Shown piece by piece: positions 26,079 to 34,339 of a stretch of 64,000 nt of DNA. Origin of the DNA: Palsa-504 sp963800415. GTDB lineage: Bacteria; Actinomycetota; Actinomycetes; Streptosporangiales; Streptosporangiaceae. The notes beneath the pieces were generated by a model. That model searched no databases, had not been told where the DNA came from, and was given only the letters and a program-made list of their open reading frames with translations. The position numbers and the translations under genes were made by a program. Each line of letters starts with the position of its first letter. The stretch's first letter is position 1. The DNA is taken from contig CAWDBS010000058.1 in assembly GCA_963800415.1 (NCBI GenBank), positions 164,018 to 228,017 of the forward strand, written 5' to 3'.

Positions 26079-27227
26079 TCAGCTGACGGCGGCGGCCATC
26101 CGGTCCACGATGTCGGCCAGCAGGGCGCTGCTGGTGCCGATCGTCACCCGGACGAAGCCGTCGCCCGGCGAACCGAAGTCGAGCCCGCGGCCGAGGGCCA
26201 CCCGGCCGCGGTCCAGGAACACCTGGGCGGGCTCCGGCCCCAGGCCAAGCCGGGCGCAGTCGACCCAGGCCAGGTAGCTTGCCTCGGGCGGCGTGTAGCC
26301 GGCCTCGGGTAGCCGCTCGCTGAGTAGCCGGCCGAACTCCGTCCGGGCGTAGTCCAGCTGCCCGATCAGCGCGTCCAGCCAGTCGCCGGCCGAGTTCCAC
26401 GCGGCCAGCGAGGCCAGCACGCCGAACAGCCCGGCCCCGTACTGGCACGAGCTGGGCAGCCGGCCGAGCAGGCGCTGCCCGGCCGCGGAGCCGGCCACCG
26501 CGACCGCGCCCTTCAGGCCAGCGACGTTGAACGCCTTGGACGCCGAGGCCAGCGTTACCCCGTGCTCGGCCGCCGCGCCGCCGAGCGAGACGTACGGCGT
26601 GTGCCGGGTGCCGGGCAGGGTGAGCGAGGCATGGATCTCGTCGGCCAGCACGATGACCCCGTACTGCTCGGCCAGCGACGCGATCCGGCGGAGGTCGGCC
26701 GCACTGAACACCCGCCCGGTCGGGTTGTGCGGGTTGGCGAGCAGGTAGCCGCGTGCGCCCGCGGCGAACGCCGCCTCCAGCCCGGCGAAGTCGAGGTCCC
26801 AGCGGGCGTCCGCCCGGACCAGCGGAACCTCTACCACCCGGCGGCGGCCTCCGGCGATGTGGGCGAAGAAGGGCGGGTACACCGGCGGGTTGATGACGAT
26901 ACCGTCGCCGGGCTCGGTGGCGAGCGCCAGGATGGCGTCGACGCCGGCCATCACGTCGGGCACCAGGTGCACCCGGCCGGGGTCGACCGCCCAGCCGTGC
27001 CGGGCCGCGGCGAACGCGGCGAACGTCTCGCCGAGGCCGTCCGCGATGGCGTACCCGCAGTCACCGCGGTCGACGGCCGCGCGCAGCGCGGCGGCCACCG
27101 GCTCGGCCAGGTCGTAGTCCATCTCCGCGATGTACGCGGGCAGCACGTCGGGCGGGTGCAGCTGCCATTTCTCGCTGCGCCGCCGCCGCAGCCGGTCCAG
27201 GTCGAGGTCCTCGAATCCGTTGCGCAT
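26079..27227 (-). CDS. MalY/PatB family aminotransferase-fold enzyme (putative cystathionine beta-lyase)
   Basis: A 382-residue PLP enzyme. Members of this family cleave the C-S bond of cystathionine and related thioethers. Seen are the N-terminal KWQLHPPDVLPAYIAEMDY, LVPDVMAGVDAILAL, NPPVYPPFFAHIA, LLANPHNPTGRVF near residue 160, VLADEIHASL near 192, and the PLP lysine in LASASKAFNVAGLKGA near 225. The substrate cannot be told from aminotransferases of the same fold by motifs alone. It is monocistronic, convergent with tag and divergent from the PfkB-like gene. Confidence 0.8.
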   Translation of the reverse strand: MRNGFEDLDLDRLRRRRSEKWQLHPPDVLPAYIAEMDYDLAEPVAAALRAAVDRGDCGYAIADGLGETFAAFAAARHGWAVDPGRVHLVPDVMAGVDAILALATEPGDGIVINPPVYPPFFAHIAGGRRRVVEVPLVRADARWDLDFAGLEAAFAAGARGYLLANPHNPTGRVFSAADLRRIASLAEQYGVIVLADEIHASLTLPGTRHTPYVSLGGAAAEHGVTLASASKAFNVAGLKGAVAVAGSAAGQRLLGRLPSSCQYGAGLFGVLASLAAWNSAGDWLDALIGQLDYARTEFGRLLSERLPEAGYTPPEASYLAWVDCARLGLGPEPAQVFLDRGRVALGRGLDFGSPGDGFVRVTIGTSSALLADIVDRMAAAVS

Positions 27228-27327
27228 GGCACGAGCCTACGCAGGTGGCCGGGGGTGGCTGAGGTCCTGCCGACCGTCACCCGCCGCCGAGCCCGCAATA
27301 ATTAGGCCGAACGGGCCTAACCTAGAG

Positions 27328-27397
27328 CCCACCCGGAAGGCCCCACCCGGAAGGCCCCACCCGGAAGGCCCCACCCGGAAGGCCCCACCCGGAAAGC
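27328..27397 (+). repeat. 14-bp tandem repeat in the leader of the PfkB-like gene
   Basis: Five consecutive units of CCCACCCGGAAGGC (the last imperfect) end nine bases before ATG 27406. Each unit contains GGAAGG, which resembles a Shine-Dalgarno core, so the leader presents several SD-like sites, with GGGAG nearest the start. Confidence 0.9.
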
Positions 27398-27405
27398 AGG
27401 GAGCC

Positions 27406-28443
27406 ATGAGCGGTGACGTGATCGTGACGGTCACGCTCAACGCCGCGCTGCACGTGGCCTACACTACGGGCGATCTGGCCGAGGGCGTTACCCCGGTCTC
27501 CCGTCCCGGCTACCGGGCCGGCGGCCGCGGCGTCACGGTGGCCAGGGTGCTGCGGGCCTTCGGGCACGATGTGCTCGCCGCGGGGCTGGCGGGCGGCGCG
27601 TCCGGCGAGCTGATCAGGGAGGATCTGGCCAAATCCGGGGTGCCAACGGCGTTCACGCTGATCCGCGGCGAGTCCCGGCGTTTCTTCAGGTTCGCCGGTC
27701 CTGATCCGGGGGGGCCCGGGGGGGTGGTCCCCCCCGGAGCCAGCAGAGCCCCGGACGGCCCGGTGATGCGGTTCGGGGAACCAGGGCCCTACATCACCAC
27801 CGAGGAACTCGGCCGGTTCGCCGCGGACTACCGGCGGCTGATGGCGGGCGCCGCGGCCGTCGTGCTCTGCGGCAGCCTGCCGGACGGCCTGCCCGCGGAT
27901 ACCTACGGGTCGCTGGTGACCTACGCCGCCGAGGCGGGCGTGCCGGTGATCCTCGACGCGGGCGGCGAGGAGCTGAAGCAGGCCGTCGGCCATGGTCCCG
28001 ACCTGGTGGTCGCCGAATCGGGTTCGGCCGAGCCCGGTTTCGCCGCCGCGTTGATCCGGCTGGGCGCGGGTGCGGCGGCCGTGGCGGCGGGCGGCCTGGT
28101 CCGCGCGGTGACCGCGGCCGGTGAGTGGACGGCGTGCGTAGAGGCCGCCGACGCGGATCCGGACCCGGCCCACCCGCCGGACCCGGCCCACCCGCCGGAC
28201 CCGGCCCACCCGCCGGACCCGGCCTACCCGCTGGCCCGCGGCGCGCTGGTGGCGGGCCTGGTGCCCGGCCAGCTGCTCGGCTGGTCCTGGCCGGACCGGC
28301 TCAGGCACGCCCTGGCCCTGGCTGCGGGCGGCGCCGGGGCCTGGACCAGGGTGCCCGGCGGCCCGGAAGACCGCGATCGCGTCGATCTGGCCGCCTACGA
28401 GTGGCTGCTCGACGCCGTGCGGGTCGAGCCGCCCGGGCGGTGA
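27406..28443 (+). CDS. PfkB-family carbohydrate kinase-like protein, key residues missing
   Basis: Shares the fold and order of 1-phosphofructokinase/LacC-type kinases: TVTLNAALHVAY at the N-terminus, GYRAGGRGVTVARVLRAFG near residue 34, and AAVVLCGSLPDGLPADTY near 148. It is 345 residues long. Two functional residues look lost. The conserved sugar-binding Asp of NAALD is His (NAALH). The C-terminal GAGD signature with the catalytic Asp is absent; AYPLARGALVAG stands in its place, directly after a Pro/Asp/His repeat encoded by an 18-bp array. A GC element also inserts about 20 residues near residue 99. The protein may be a pseudokinase or a degenerating gene. ATG 27406 follows GGGAG closely. 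Confidence 0.75.
   Translation: MSGDVIVTVTLNAALHVAYTTGDLAEGVTPVSRPGYRAGGRGVTVARVLRAFGHDVLAAGLAGGASGELIREDLAKSGVPTAFTLIRGESRRFFRFAGPDPGGPGGVVPPGASRAPDGPVMRFGEPGPYITTEELGRFAADYRRLMAGAAAVVLCGSLPDGLPADTYGSLVTYAAEAGVPVILDAGGEELKQAVGHGPDLVVAESGSAEPGFAAALIRLGAGAAAVAAGGLVRAVTAAGEWTACVEAADADPDPAHPPDPAHPPDPAHPPDPAYPLARGALVAGLVPGQLLGWSWPDRLRHALALAAGGAGAWTRVPGGPEDRDRVDLAAYEWLLDAVRVEPPGR
27700..27742 (-). repeat. G-tract/C-tract element inserted in the PfkB-like gene
   Basis: On the minus strand it reads GGCTCCGGGGGGGACC, C7, GGG, C7, GGATCAGG. This follows the order of the dapD copy (G run, GACNAC, C run, short spacer, C run, GATCC). It lies opposite to the gene direction and keeps the frame, encoding a Gly/Pro-rich patch. 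Confidence 0.75.
28162..28233 (+). repeat. 18-bp tandem repeat at the kinase signature site
   Basis: Three perfect units GACCCGGCCCACCCGCCG plus one diverged unit encode Asp-Pro-Ala-His-Pro-Pro repeats. The array sits where the PfkB GAGD signature is expected. Confidence 0.9.
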
Positions 28444-28666
28444 CCGCCGGGTCTGGACCCAGGCACGCGATACTCCAAAGAGTAACTTAACATTACTTAA
28501 AGTGCGCTAGAGTCTGGACTCGGCTCACCAGCAGTCCGCCGAATCTCGGCCCCCGTCAATTTCCAGATCCCAGCTGGAATGGAGCGATCGCGAATAAATG
28601 GCGAATTGACCGCGAATGTCACCATTATGCTCGACGGGTGCGGCTAACGATCTTCAATTCTGGAAG
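28444..28666. other. Intergenic region with an AT-rich patch
   Basis: Between the PfkB-like gene and the transposase remnant. Positions 28475-28505 are strikingly AT-rich for this genome and include the short inverted repeat AGTAA (28481-28485) / TTACT (28493-28497). It may be a promoter or a regulator site, or DNA brought in with the insertion sequence. No gene was found. Confidence 0.4.
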
Positions 28667-29407
28667 TTACTGAAGGGGCGGGAGGTCGAGTCTGGGCTTG
28701 GCGAGGAAGCCCTCGAGGAGGCCGGGCTGGTACTGCATCCGCCGGAGCCGGGTCTTCACCAGCGCAGTCAGCTGGCTGATGTCGTGCTTGACTAGGTTGG
28801 CCAGCGATCGTTTCAGGTCCGGCCAGACCGGTCCGGCCGGGTTCAGCTCCGGCGGCCTTCCGGCGGCCTCAGGCCCTGGCCGGACTCGTCTTCCCGGCAG
28901 CGCCAGGCGCCCAGGTCCGCCGCCGTCCTGACCGGCCAGGTGTCCTCCCGCCACCTGGCGGTCTTGTCCTCGTCCCGCTCCGCCGCCCGCCGCGCCGGGA
29001 CCTGGACGGTCCACCCGATCCGGTGCAAGCAGCACATCCATCCCGGCCAGCGTGTACTCCACCCCGGACCGCCGCCGCACCTGCTCTGCCACCCTTGCCA
29101 GGGTCCAGCACTGATCTGTATAGCCGCACGCCGCCGGCCCGGCATCTAGGACTTCTTCCAGCCCGGCGACCTGCGCCTTGGTGAGCTTGCACTTCGCTCC
29201 GCCCGCCCCCGTGGACGCCAGTGCCTCCCGGCCGCCCGCCGCCAGCGCCCGCCGCCACCGGTTCACGCTCATCCGCGAGACCCGGAACCGCCTCGCGATC
29301 TCCCGGTCACTGGCCCCGGCCCCGGTCATCTCCGCCGCGGCCAGCCGCACCTTCTCCCGGCGGGCCCGCTCCGCCGCGTCCAGGCCGCCGCCACCGGGAT
29401 ACCTCAT
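28667..29407 (-). pseudogene. IS630-type transposase remnant
   Basis: The N-terminal part has the winged-helix region of IS630 transposases: EIARRFRVSRMSVNRWRRAL near residue 37, AACGYTDQCWTLARVAEQV near 91, and GVEYTLAGMDVLL. Near 29035 the expected continuation HRIGWTVQVPARRAAERDE is in another frame, and it runs to about 28870. The frame then returns with the family C-terminus (LNPAGPVWPDLKRSLANLV). Most of the DDE catalytic core is missing, so the element cannot transpose by itself. Clear terminal inverted repeats were not identified. Confidence 0.75.
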
Positions 29408-29545
29408 GCCTGCGGCATGCCCAGGTTGAACTCGTACCCGATGGGATCACCAAGGTCCGGGCTTGAGTCCCCGGTGCGGGTACTTCCGCATGGGGGCAGG
29501 AGGTGACGCGGGCCCCGCGGCCCTGCCAGGAGGCCCTGCCAGGAG

Positions 29546-30307
29546 ATGCCGCTTGAGCAGATGAGCGACGGGGTGCTAGCGCGGATGCGGCCGGGCCCGG
29601 GTACCGGCGCCCTGGCCCCCGCCGGGCGGCACCGTCCCGGTGGCGGCAGCCCGGGAGCCTTGGCGCACTCCCGCCGCCGGGGCGACAATACCGGGATGGC
29701 TCGTGATAACAGCAGGGCCCGGTTGCGGCTGCAGCTGGTCCTTTTGGCCCTTGACGGGACCAGGCCCTCGGGGACGCTCGAATGGGTATCCGCAGTCGCC
29801 CCCGCCCTGACCCAGGCCGCCGTCGGGGGCGGGCACTGGGCCTCCGGCCACCGGCAGCGGGCCCTGGCAGCGTGGGCAAGCGCGGCCGGCTCCGGGCTGG
29901 CGGTGTGGGGCCTCGGCACCGAAGCGCCGACCCGGGCCGAGATGATAAAGAACACCCAGCAGCACAGGGACCTGCTGCGCAAGCCCGGCACACGCCTCCC
30001 CCCGGAGGCGCCGGCTACCGCCAGGACGCAAACACACCCCCGCCAGCGACCGCAGAACGCCCTGTCCGCCCTTATCTGTGCACAGATCTGCGCACAGATC
30101 GTCTTCGGCGTGCGGTCGGGCCTGCGCCACCCGCAGCGGCTGACAGCGCACGCGATCACCAGCGAAACCTTCAACACCACGTTCTATGTCCTCCGGGCGG
30201 CCCGGGCCGTGCAGCGGCGCAGGCCCAGGATCGCCGCCGGCTCAGCCCTGTCCGCCGCCGGATCGCTAGCCCGGCTGCGGGCGGCATCGGCTGAACCCCT
30301 CCGGTAA
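29546..30307 (+). CDS. Hypothetical protein
   Basis: An open frame of 253 codons with high third-position GC, in line with real genes here. No family is recognised. The protein is basic and Ala/Arg-rich, and it contains a doubled CAQI motif (CAQICAQI) about two thirds along. An AGGAGG lies 12 bases before ATG 29546, further away than usual; ATG 29696 is an alternative start giving 203 residues. It lies next to the IS630 remnant, so it may belong to an acquired patch. A competing long frame on the other strand makes the call uncertain. Confidence 0.35.
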   Translation: MPLEQMSDGVLARMRPGPGTGALAPAGRHRPGGGSPGALAHSRRRGDNTGMARDNSRARLRLQLVLLALDGTRPSGTLEWVSAVAPALTQAAVGGGHWASGHRQRALAAWASAAGSGLAVWGLGTEAPTRAEMIKNTQQHRDLLRKPGTRLPPEAPATARTQTHPRQRPQNALSALICAQICAQIVFGVRSGLRHPQRLTAHAITSETFNTTFYVLRAARAVQRRRPRIAAGSALSAAGSLARLRAASAEPLR

Positions 30308-30711
30308 CAGCAGGCCCGCAACGGCCACCGCGACAGGAGAACACCGGGAAACCGCAAAGGCAGCAGCCCGCTGCCGCACCCTGTTCGAGCCGCCGCTGCT
30401 CGCGAGGGGTATACCCGCCCCGTTCTGCACCCGGGTCGACCCGGCCGGTCGGCGCCAGATTCCGCCGAATGGCCGGTCTTCACAAGTCCTGCGGTCAATT
30501 TCACCAGCTGGGTCCGCGTACCTGGATTCGGGTCAAATCTCCCGGGCCGGGGTGAATCCCGGATAGCGGATTCTCCATTACCCGCATCGAAACGGAGTGC
30601 TTCGTGTATAACTGGCGAATTTGCTCGGTGCTGCCGCCGTGGCGGCCATCCTGACGGCGGGCGTCGCCGTGCCGCGTTCGGCAATCGCAGGCCGGCGCCC
30701 CGTCCTTCGCT
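30308..30711. other. Intergenic stretch without a supported gene
   Basis: About 400 bp of mixed composition between two hypothetical genes. A short frame near 30621 looks like a signal peptide start but runs into the next gene out of frame. No RNA gene, repeat or terminator was recognised. Confidence 0.5.
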
Positions 30712-30717
30712 TATCCT
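30712..30717 (+). promoter_or_regulatory. -10 box of a leaderless promoter
   Basis: TATCCT, seven bases before ATG 30725, with no Shine-Dalgarno sequence. Confidence 0.45.
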
Positions 30718-30724
30718 GCACGGC

Positions 30725-31468
30725 ATGGATGCACACCACCCCAGCGAGCCCGACGTCGCCCGCCTTTTCGCGCCGGTCGCCGTCGAGGAGACCTTCGCCG
30801 GGGTGCTGACCGAGGCCCGCCAGGTCCTGGGCCAGCTCGAGGACCCGGTGGACGCCGAGCTCTGGGGATCCGACCTGATCGGCGCCCTGGCCTCGTCGGC
30901 CGCGGGCCAGGCCTCGCTGATGGACACCCTCACCGGGTCACTGGTGCCCGCCGCCGAGGCGGCGGCCACCCCGGAGGCGCTCGCCCTGCTGCGAATCTTC
31001 GCCGCGGTCGGCTCGCCGGCCTTGCGCGCGGCCGCCGGGCAGGCGGCCGCCCGGCTCCGCGCCCATCAGGTGGCTGACCCGCCATGGGCCGGCCAGGTCG
31101 GCGCCCCGCAGGTCCGTGGCTGCTGGCACTACGCCGACGTCGGCGGCCGCCAGGAGTCGCTGACCTTGGCCTTCGCCTACGGCGACAAGCAGCACGCTGT
31201 CTGCGTGCTGATCGACCACGGCCGTGGCGGCAAGATCAGGGACGCCTGGGTCGCCAAGGGCGCCGAGTTGCGCGCCGATACCGAGCGAGAGGCGGCCCGC
31301 GATCCGCTGGTGGTGTTCGAGGTGATCGCCACCGCCGACGCCCGGCTCCGCCTGGCCCGCGCGATCAGCGCGGGTGAGTGTCCCGAGCAGCCCGATCAGG
31401 TCGACGACGTGGTGGCGCACCGCGCGCTGCTGCGCGCCCGCCTCGACCTGCTGACCGCCATGGGCTGA
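30725..31468 (+). CDS. Conserved-looking hypothetical protein
   Basis: A 247-residue soluble protein, acidic and Ala/Leu-rich, with no recognised domain. The first half is predicted to be helical; the middle has a beta-rich segment (CWHYADVGGRQESLTLAFAY, then HAVCVLIDHGRGGKIRDAW), and the C-terminus is helical. There is no signal peptide or membrane segment. Codon use is typical of the window and the start is supported by a leaderless-type -10 box. It precedes the RNA methyltransferase gene by 113 bp on the same strand. Confidence 0.65.
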   Translation: MDAHHPSEPDVARLFAPVAVEETFAGVLTEARQVLGQLEDPVDAELWGSDLIGALASSAAGQASLMDTLTGSLVPAAEAAATPEALALLRIFAAVGSPALRAAAGQAAARLRAHQVADPPWAGQVGAPQVRGCWHYADVGGRQESLTLAFAYGDKQHAVCVLIDHGRGGKIRDAWVAKGAELRADTEREAARDPLVVFEVIATADARLRLARAISAGECPEQPDQVDDVVAHRALLRARLDLLTAMG

Positions 31469-31581
31469 TCAGCGGAGGAAGTCGCGGACCAGCGGCACGA
31501 TGAGGTCGGCCCGCCGCGGGACTCATCGGCTCTTACCTAGTGTCATCGAAGACGGTAGCTGACTACGGCGGTGGAGGGCAT

Positions 31582-32418
31582 GTGACGAGGGTGCTGCGGA
31601 TCTCGTCGCGGAACGCTCGCTTCCAGCAGTGGGAGTCGCTGCTCGGCAACCGCGGCAAGCGCCAGCGGAGCCGGGAGTTCGTGGTCCAGGGAGTGCGGCC
31701 GATCTCGCTGGCGGCCGAATTCGGCTGGCGGTTCCGCGCGCTGCTCTACGACGCCGATCGCCCGCTGTCGAGCTGGGCGCAGACCATGCTGCGCGACGTG
31801 GCCGCCGACCGGGTGGCGATGTCGCCCGGCCTGCTGGCCGAACTGGGTGAGAAGGTCGCGGATACCCCGGAGCTGGTCGCGGTGGTCGAGATGCCGGACG
31901 ACGATCTTGACCGGATCGCGGCCGGACCGCGCTTCCTCGGCGTGGTGCTCGACCGTCCCGCCAGCCCGGGCAACATCGGCAGCATCATCCGGTCGGCGGA
32001 CGCCTTCGGCGCGGACGGGATCATCGTGGCCGGCCACGCGGCCGACATCTACGACCCCAAGTCCGTCCGGGCCAGCACCGGCTCGCTCTTGGCGCGGCCC
32101 GTGGTCCGCTGTCCCTCGCACCGTGAGGTGGCCGCCTGGGTGGCGGCCGAGCGCGCCCGGGGCTGCCCGATGGTGCTGGTCGGCACCGATGAGCACGGCG
32201 GCCTGGACGTGTTCGACGCCGATTTCACCCAGCCCACACTGCTGCTGGTCGGGAACGAGGCCACCGGGCTGAGCAGCGCGTGGCGGGACCTGTGCGATCG
32301 CACCGTCAGGATTCCCATGACCGGGGCCGCGAGCTCGCTGAACGCGGCGAACGCGGCCACGGCCGTGCTGTATGAGATTGCCCGGCAGCGCCTCCTGGCT
32401 AGCCGGCCGCCCGGCTAG
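31582..32418 (+). CDS. SpoU/TrmH family RNA methyltransferase
   Basis: SPOUT-fold enzyme that 2'-O-methylates ribose in tRNA or rRNA using SAM. The protein has 278 residues. The N-terminal substrate-binding domain includes NRGKRQRSREFVVQGVRPIS. The catalytic domain has motif 1 DRPASPGNIGSIIRSADAFG with the key Asn and Arg, motif 2 LLLVGNEATGLS, and motif 3 RIPMTGAASSLNAANAATAV. GTG 31582 is chosen because GGAGG lies about six bases upstream; an in-frame upstream start at 31540 lacks one. The exact RNA target cannot be assigned. Confidence 0.88.
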   Translation: MTRVLRISSRNARFQQWESLLGNRGKRQRSREFVVQGVRPISLAAEFGWRFRALLYDADRPLSSWAQTMLRDVAADRVAMSPGLLAELGEKVADTPELVAVVEMPDDDLDRIAAGPRFLGVVLDRPASPGNIGSIIRSADAFGADGIIVAGHAADIYDPKSVRASTGSLLARPVVRCPSHREVAAWVAAERARGCPMVLVGTDEHGGLDVFDADFTQPTLLLVGNEATGLSSAWRDLCDRTVRIPMTGAASSLNAANAATAVLYEIARQRLLASRPPG

Positions 32419-32421
32419 CCG

Positions 32422-33654
32422 CTACCGGCACAGGGCCAGCGTCGCCCCGCCGGCGTCGAGCAGGCGGTACGGCCCAGCCGGGCCGGGCAGCGTGGCCCGC
32501 CCGCCGCGGACCCGGGCGCACGGCCCCTGCGGGCCGGCCAGCGTCAGGCCGTCGGCGCCGACGGGGATGAGGTCACCGCCGTGACGCAATAGCACCGGTC
32601 CGTCGCGTTCGGCCGAGATGGCGACCCGGCCCGCCCGCAGGCCGTCGAGCACGTCACCCGGCTCGTCCCCGGCGCACTCGACCCAGGTGGTCGGGTGCCC
32701 CGGCGGGGCGTCGGATCCGGCCCGGTGCCAGTCGCTGCCGCCTACCGGGATCGCCGCCGGGTCCCAGGCCAGCCACCAGGACAGCGGGGTGGTCCAGCGC
32801 AGGTCGAGCCAGCTCCAGTGCCAGGCCTCGATCAGTGGCGGGCGGCGGCGCATCGGCCGGGTCCAGCTCACCGGCCCGGCGAACGGGTGGTTGACCGAGA
32901 GCAGGCCGCCTGCCGCCTCGGTCGCGTCCAGCCAGTCGTCCGGCTCTCGGCGGAAGTCGATCCAGCCGACGTCGCCGAGCGCCCCGGCGTGCCCGCCGTC
33001 GGTCGTCACCTCCTGGCCGGGCAGCAGGGTGATCCCGTACCGCCGGGCCGCGGCGGCCAATTCGGCGTGGTGGCTGACCGTGTTGTGATCGGTGACGGCG
33101 AGGAAGTCTAGTCCGCGCTCGACCGCGAGGACGGCCAGCTCCTGGACGGTCAGCACGCCGTCCGAATGCACCGTGTGCGTGTGCAGGTCGCCGGCCAGCC
33201 AGCGGTGACCCGCTCGGGCGGGCAGGATCCGGCGCGGCGGCCGGTCCCGGGGAGCCGGCGGCACGGGCTCTGGCGGCGGCGGATCCAGGGCCGCACCGAG
33301 CGGTGTGGTCTCGGCCGTCAGCCGGTAGCGCACGCCGTCCGGCGGGACGCGGTGCACGCCGATCATCACCTGCCACGTCCCGGCCTCGACCTCCCCGGGC
33401 AGGTAGCCGGGCGTGGCCGCGTCGCGGGATATGATGAACGACTCGCGGGCGCCGCCCGACCAGCCACGGAACCCGCGCGGGTCAAGGCAGCCGAGGTCGA
33501 GCACGGCTCCGGCGGCGCGGTCGTAGTCAAGCTCCACCCGCAGCCCGGCGGTACCGGCCGGCACGTCGACCGGCAGGTAGTGCCAGGGGGATGCGAAACG
33601 GTCCTCGAGCGTCCACCGCCCGGTGTGCCGCCTGGAGTTCGCCATGCCAGCCAT
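32422..33654 (-). CDS. PHP-domain metallohydrolase (CehA/McbA-like)
   Basis: A 410-residue protein. An N-terminal beta-sandwich-like region (about 1-145) is followed by a PHP domain with the metal-binding GDLHTHTVHSDG near residue 155, VTDHNTVSHHAEL near 187, LSVNHPFAGP near 252 and VGGSDWHR near 304. PHP enzymes hydrolyse phosphoesters or carbamate-type substrates; the substrate is unknown here. It is convergent with the RNA methyltransferase, with only 3 bp between the stop codons. Confidence 0.8.
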   Translation of the reverse strand: MAGMANSRRHTGRWTLEDRFASPWHYLPVDVPAGTAGLRVELDYDRAAGAVLDLGCLDPRGFRGWSGGARESFIISRDAATPGYLPGEVEAGTWQVMIGVHRVPPDGVRYRLTAETTPLGAALDPPPPEPVPPAPRDRPPRRILPARAGHRWLAGDLHTHTVHSDGVLTVQELAVLAVERGLDFLAVTDHNTVSHHAELAAAARRYGITLLPGQEVTTDGGHAGALGDVGWIDFRREPDDWLDATEAAGGLLSVNHPFAGPVSWTRPMRRRPPLIEAWHWSWLDLRWTTPLSWWLAWDPAAIPVGGSDWHRAGSDAPPGHPTTWVECAGDEPGDVLDGLRAGRVAISAERDGPVLLRHGGDLIPVGADGLTLAGPQGPCARVRGGRATLPGPAGPYRLLDAGGATLALCR

Positions 33655-33660
33655 CTGACG

Positions 33661-33891
33661 TCAGCTCGTCGCCGCGTAACCGCCGTCGATGACGATCGAC
33701 TCGCCCGTGACGAACGGGCTGGAGGTGACCAGCGAGAATATCGTCTCGGCCAGCGTCTGCCGGGCGGCGTCGTCGGACCGGCTGTAGTTGATCGCGACGT
33801 CGTACCTGGCCCGGGCCAGTCGCAGCGCGGCGGCTCGGCCGATCCTGCTCGCCGTCCCGGTGACCAGCACCGCCGGCCTGTCCTGTGCCAT
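33661..33891 (-). pseudogene. Short-chain dehydrogenase remnant with internal in-frame deletion
   Basis: The 76-codon frame joins the N-terminus of an SDR (LVTGTASRIGRAAALRLARA, the dinucleotide-binding glycine motif) directly to its C-terminus (ETIFSLVTSSPFVTGESIVIDGG). About 170 residues are missing, including the NNAG region and the catalytic Ser-Tyr-Lys. The frame is intact, so a mini-protein could be made, but it cannot be a working dehydrogenase. The gene begins 237 bp upstream of the PHP gene start and is on the same strand. Confidence 0.75.
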
Positions 33892-33960
33892 GTACGATCT
33901 CCGCTCCGGGGCCGCTGCCCGCGACGGCAGCCTAGACGATCACCGGGGAAGAATCGTGCT

Positions 33961-33990
33961 CGTCCCTTCCGCCACGGCGCGGAAGGGACG
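33961..33990 (-). terminator. Strong hairpin downstream of the LysR/zinc-ribbon pair
   Basis: CGTCCCTTCCGC (33961-33972) and GCGGAAGGGACG (33979-33990) form a perfect 12-bp stem with a 6-base loop, 43 bp past the stop of the zinc-ribbon gene. The T-run is weak. Confidence 0.65.
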
Positions 33991-34033
33991 GTCTCACGAA
34001 CGGGTGCCGGCCTTGTCCGGCGGATGCCCTGGT

Positions 34034-34339
34034 TCAGGCAGCGGTGACCGGCTGGTCGGTGCCGCAGTACTTGCACCTGGACGCGGCGGCCGGGAGATCG
34101 CTGGACAAGCAGGCCGGGCAGGTCTTGACCGGGGCCGGGTCGCCGAACACCACTTGCCCGCGCCGCGCCTGGATGTGACCCGAAGACAGCGCGAAGATCG
34201 CCGCCACGTCCCGTTCGGGCCGCCTGGTCGGCGCGTTCTCCTGCAGTGGGGCCCGGGCATGCCGCCAGCGCACCGCCCTCCGGTCGTGGTCGGTGAAGGG
34301 GCGGCTGGGCTCGGCAGACGGCGCCAAACCCGGGTTCAC
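34034..34339 (-). CDS. Small zinc-ribbon protein
   Basis: A 101-residue protein, arginine-rich in the middle, with a C-terminal zinc ribbon: CPACLSSDL followed by CKYCG (two CxxC pairs, about residues 73-92). Its ATG overlaps the LysR stop (ATGA), so the two are probably translated together. No enzymatic motif is seen; a nucleic-acid or protein adaptor role is plausible but only inferred from the ribbon. Confidence 0.6.
   Translation of the reverse strand: MNPGLAPSAEPSRPFTDHDRRAVRWRHARAPLQENAPTRRPERDVAAIFALSSGHIQARRGQVVFGDPAPVKTCPACLSSDLPAAASRCKYCGTDQPVTAA

Noticed and set aside
29404..30180. Minus-strand frame of 258 codons opposite the hypothetical gene
   Set aside because: No domain or start signal; the plus-strand frame has better third-position GC, although neither is certain.
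30621..30809. Short frame with a signal-peptide-like start
   Set aside because: It runs out of frame into the well-supported gene at 30725 and has no ribosome binding site.
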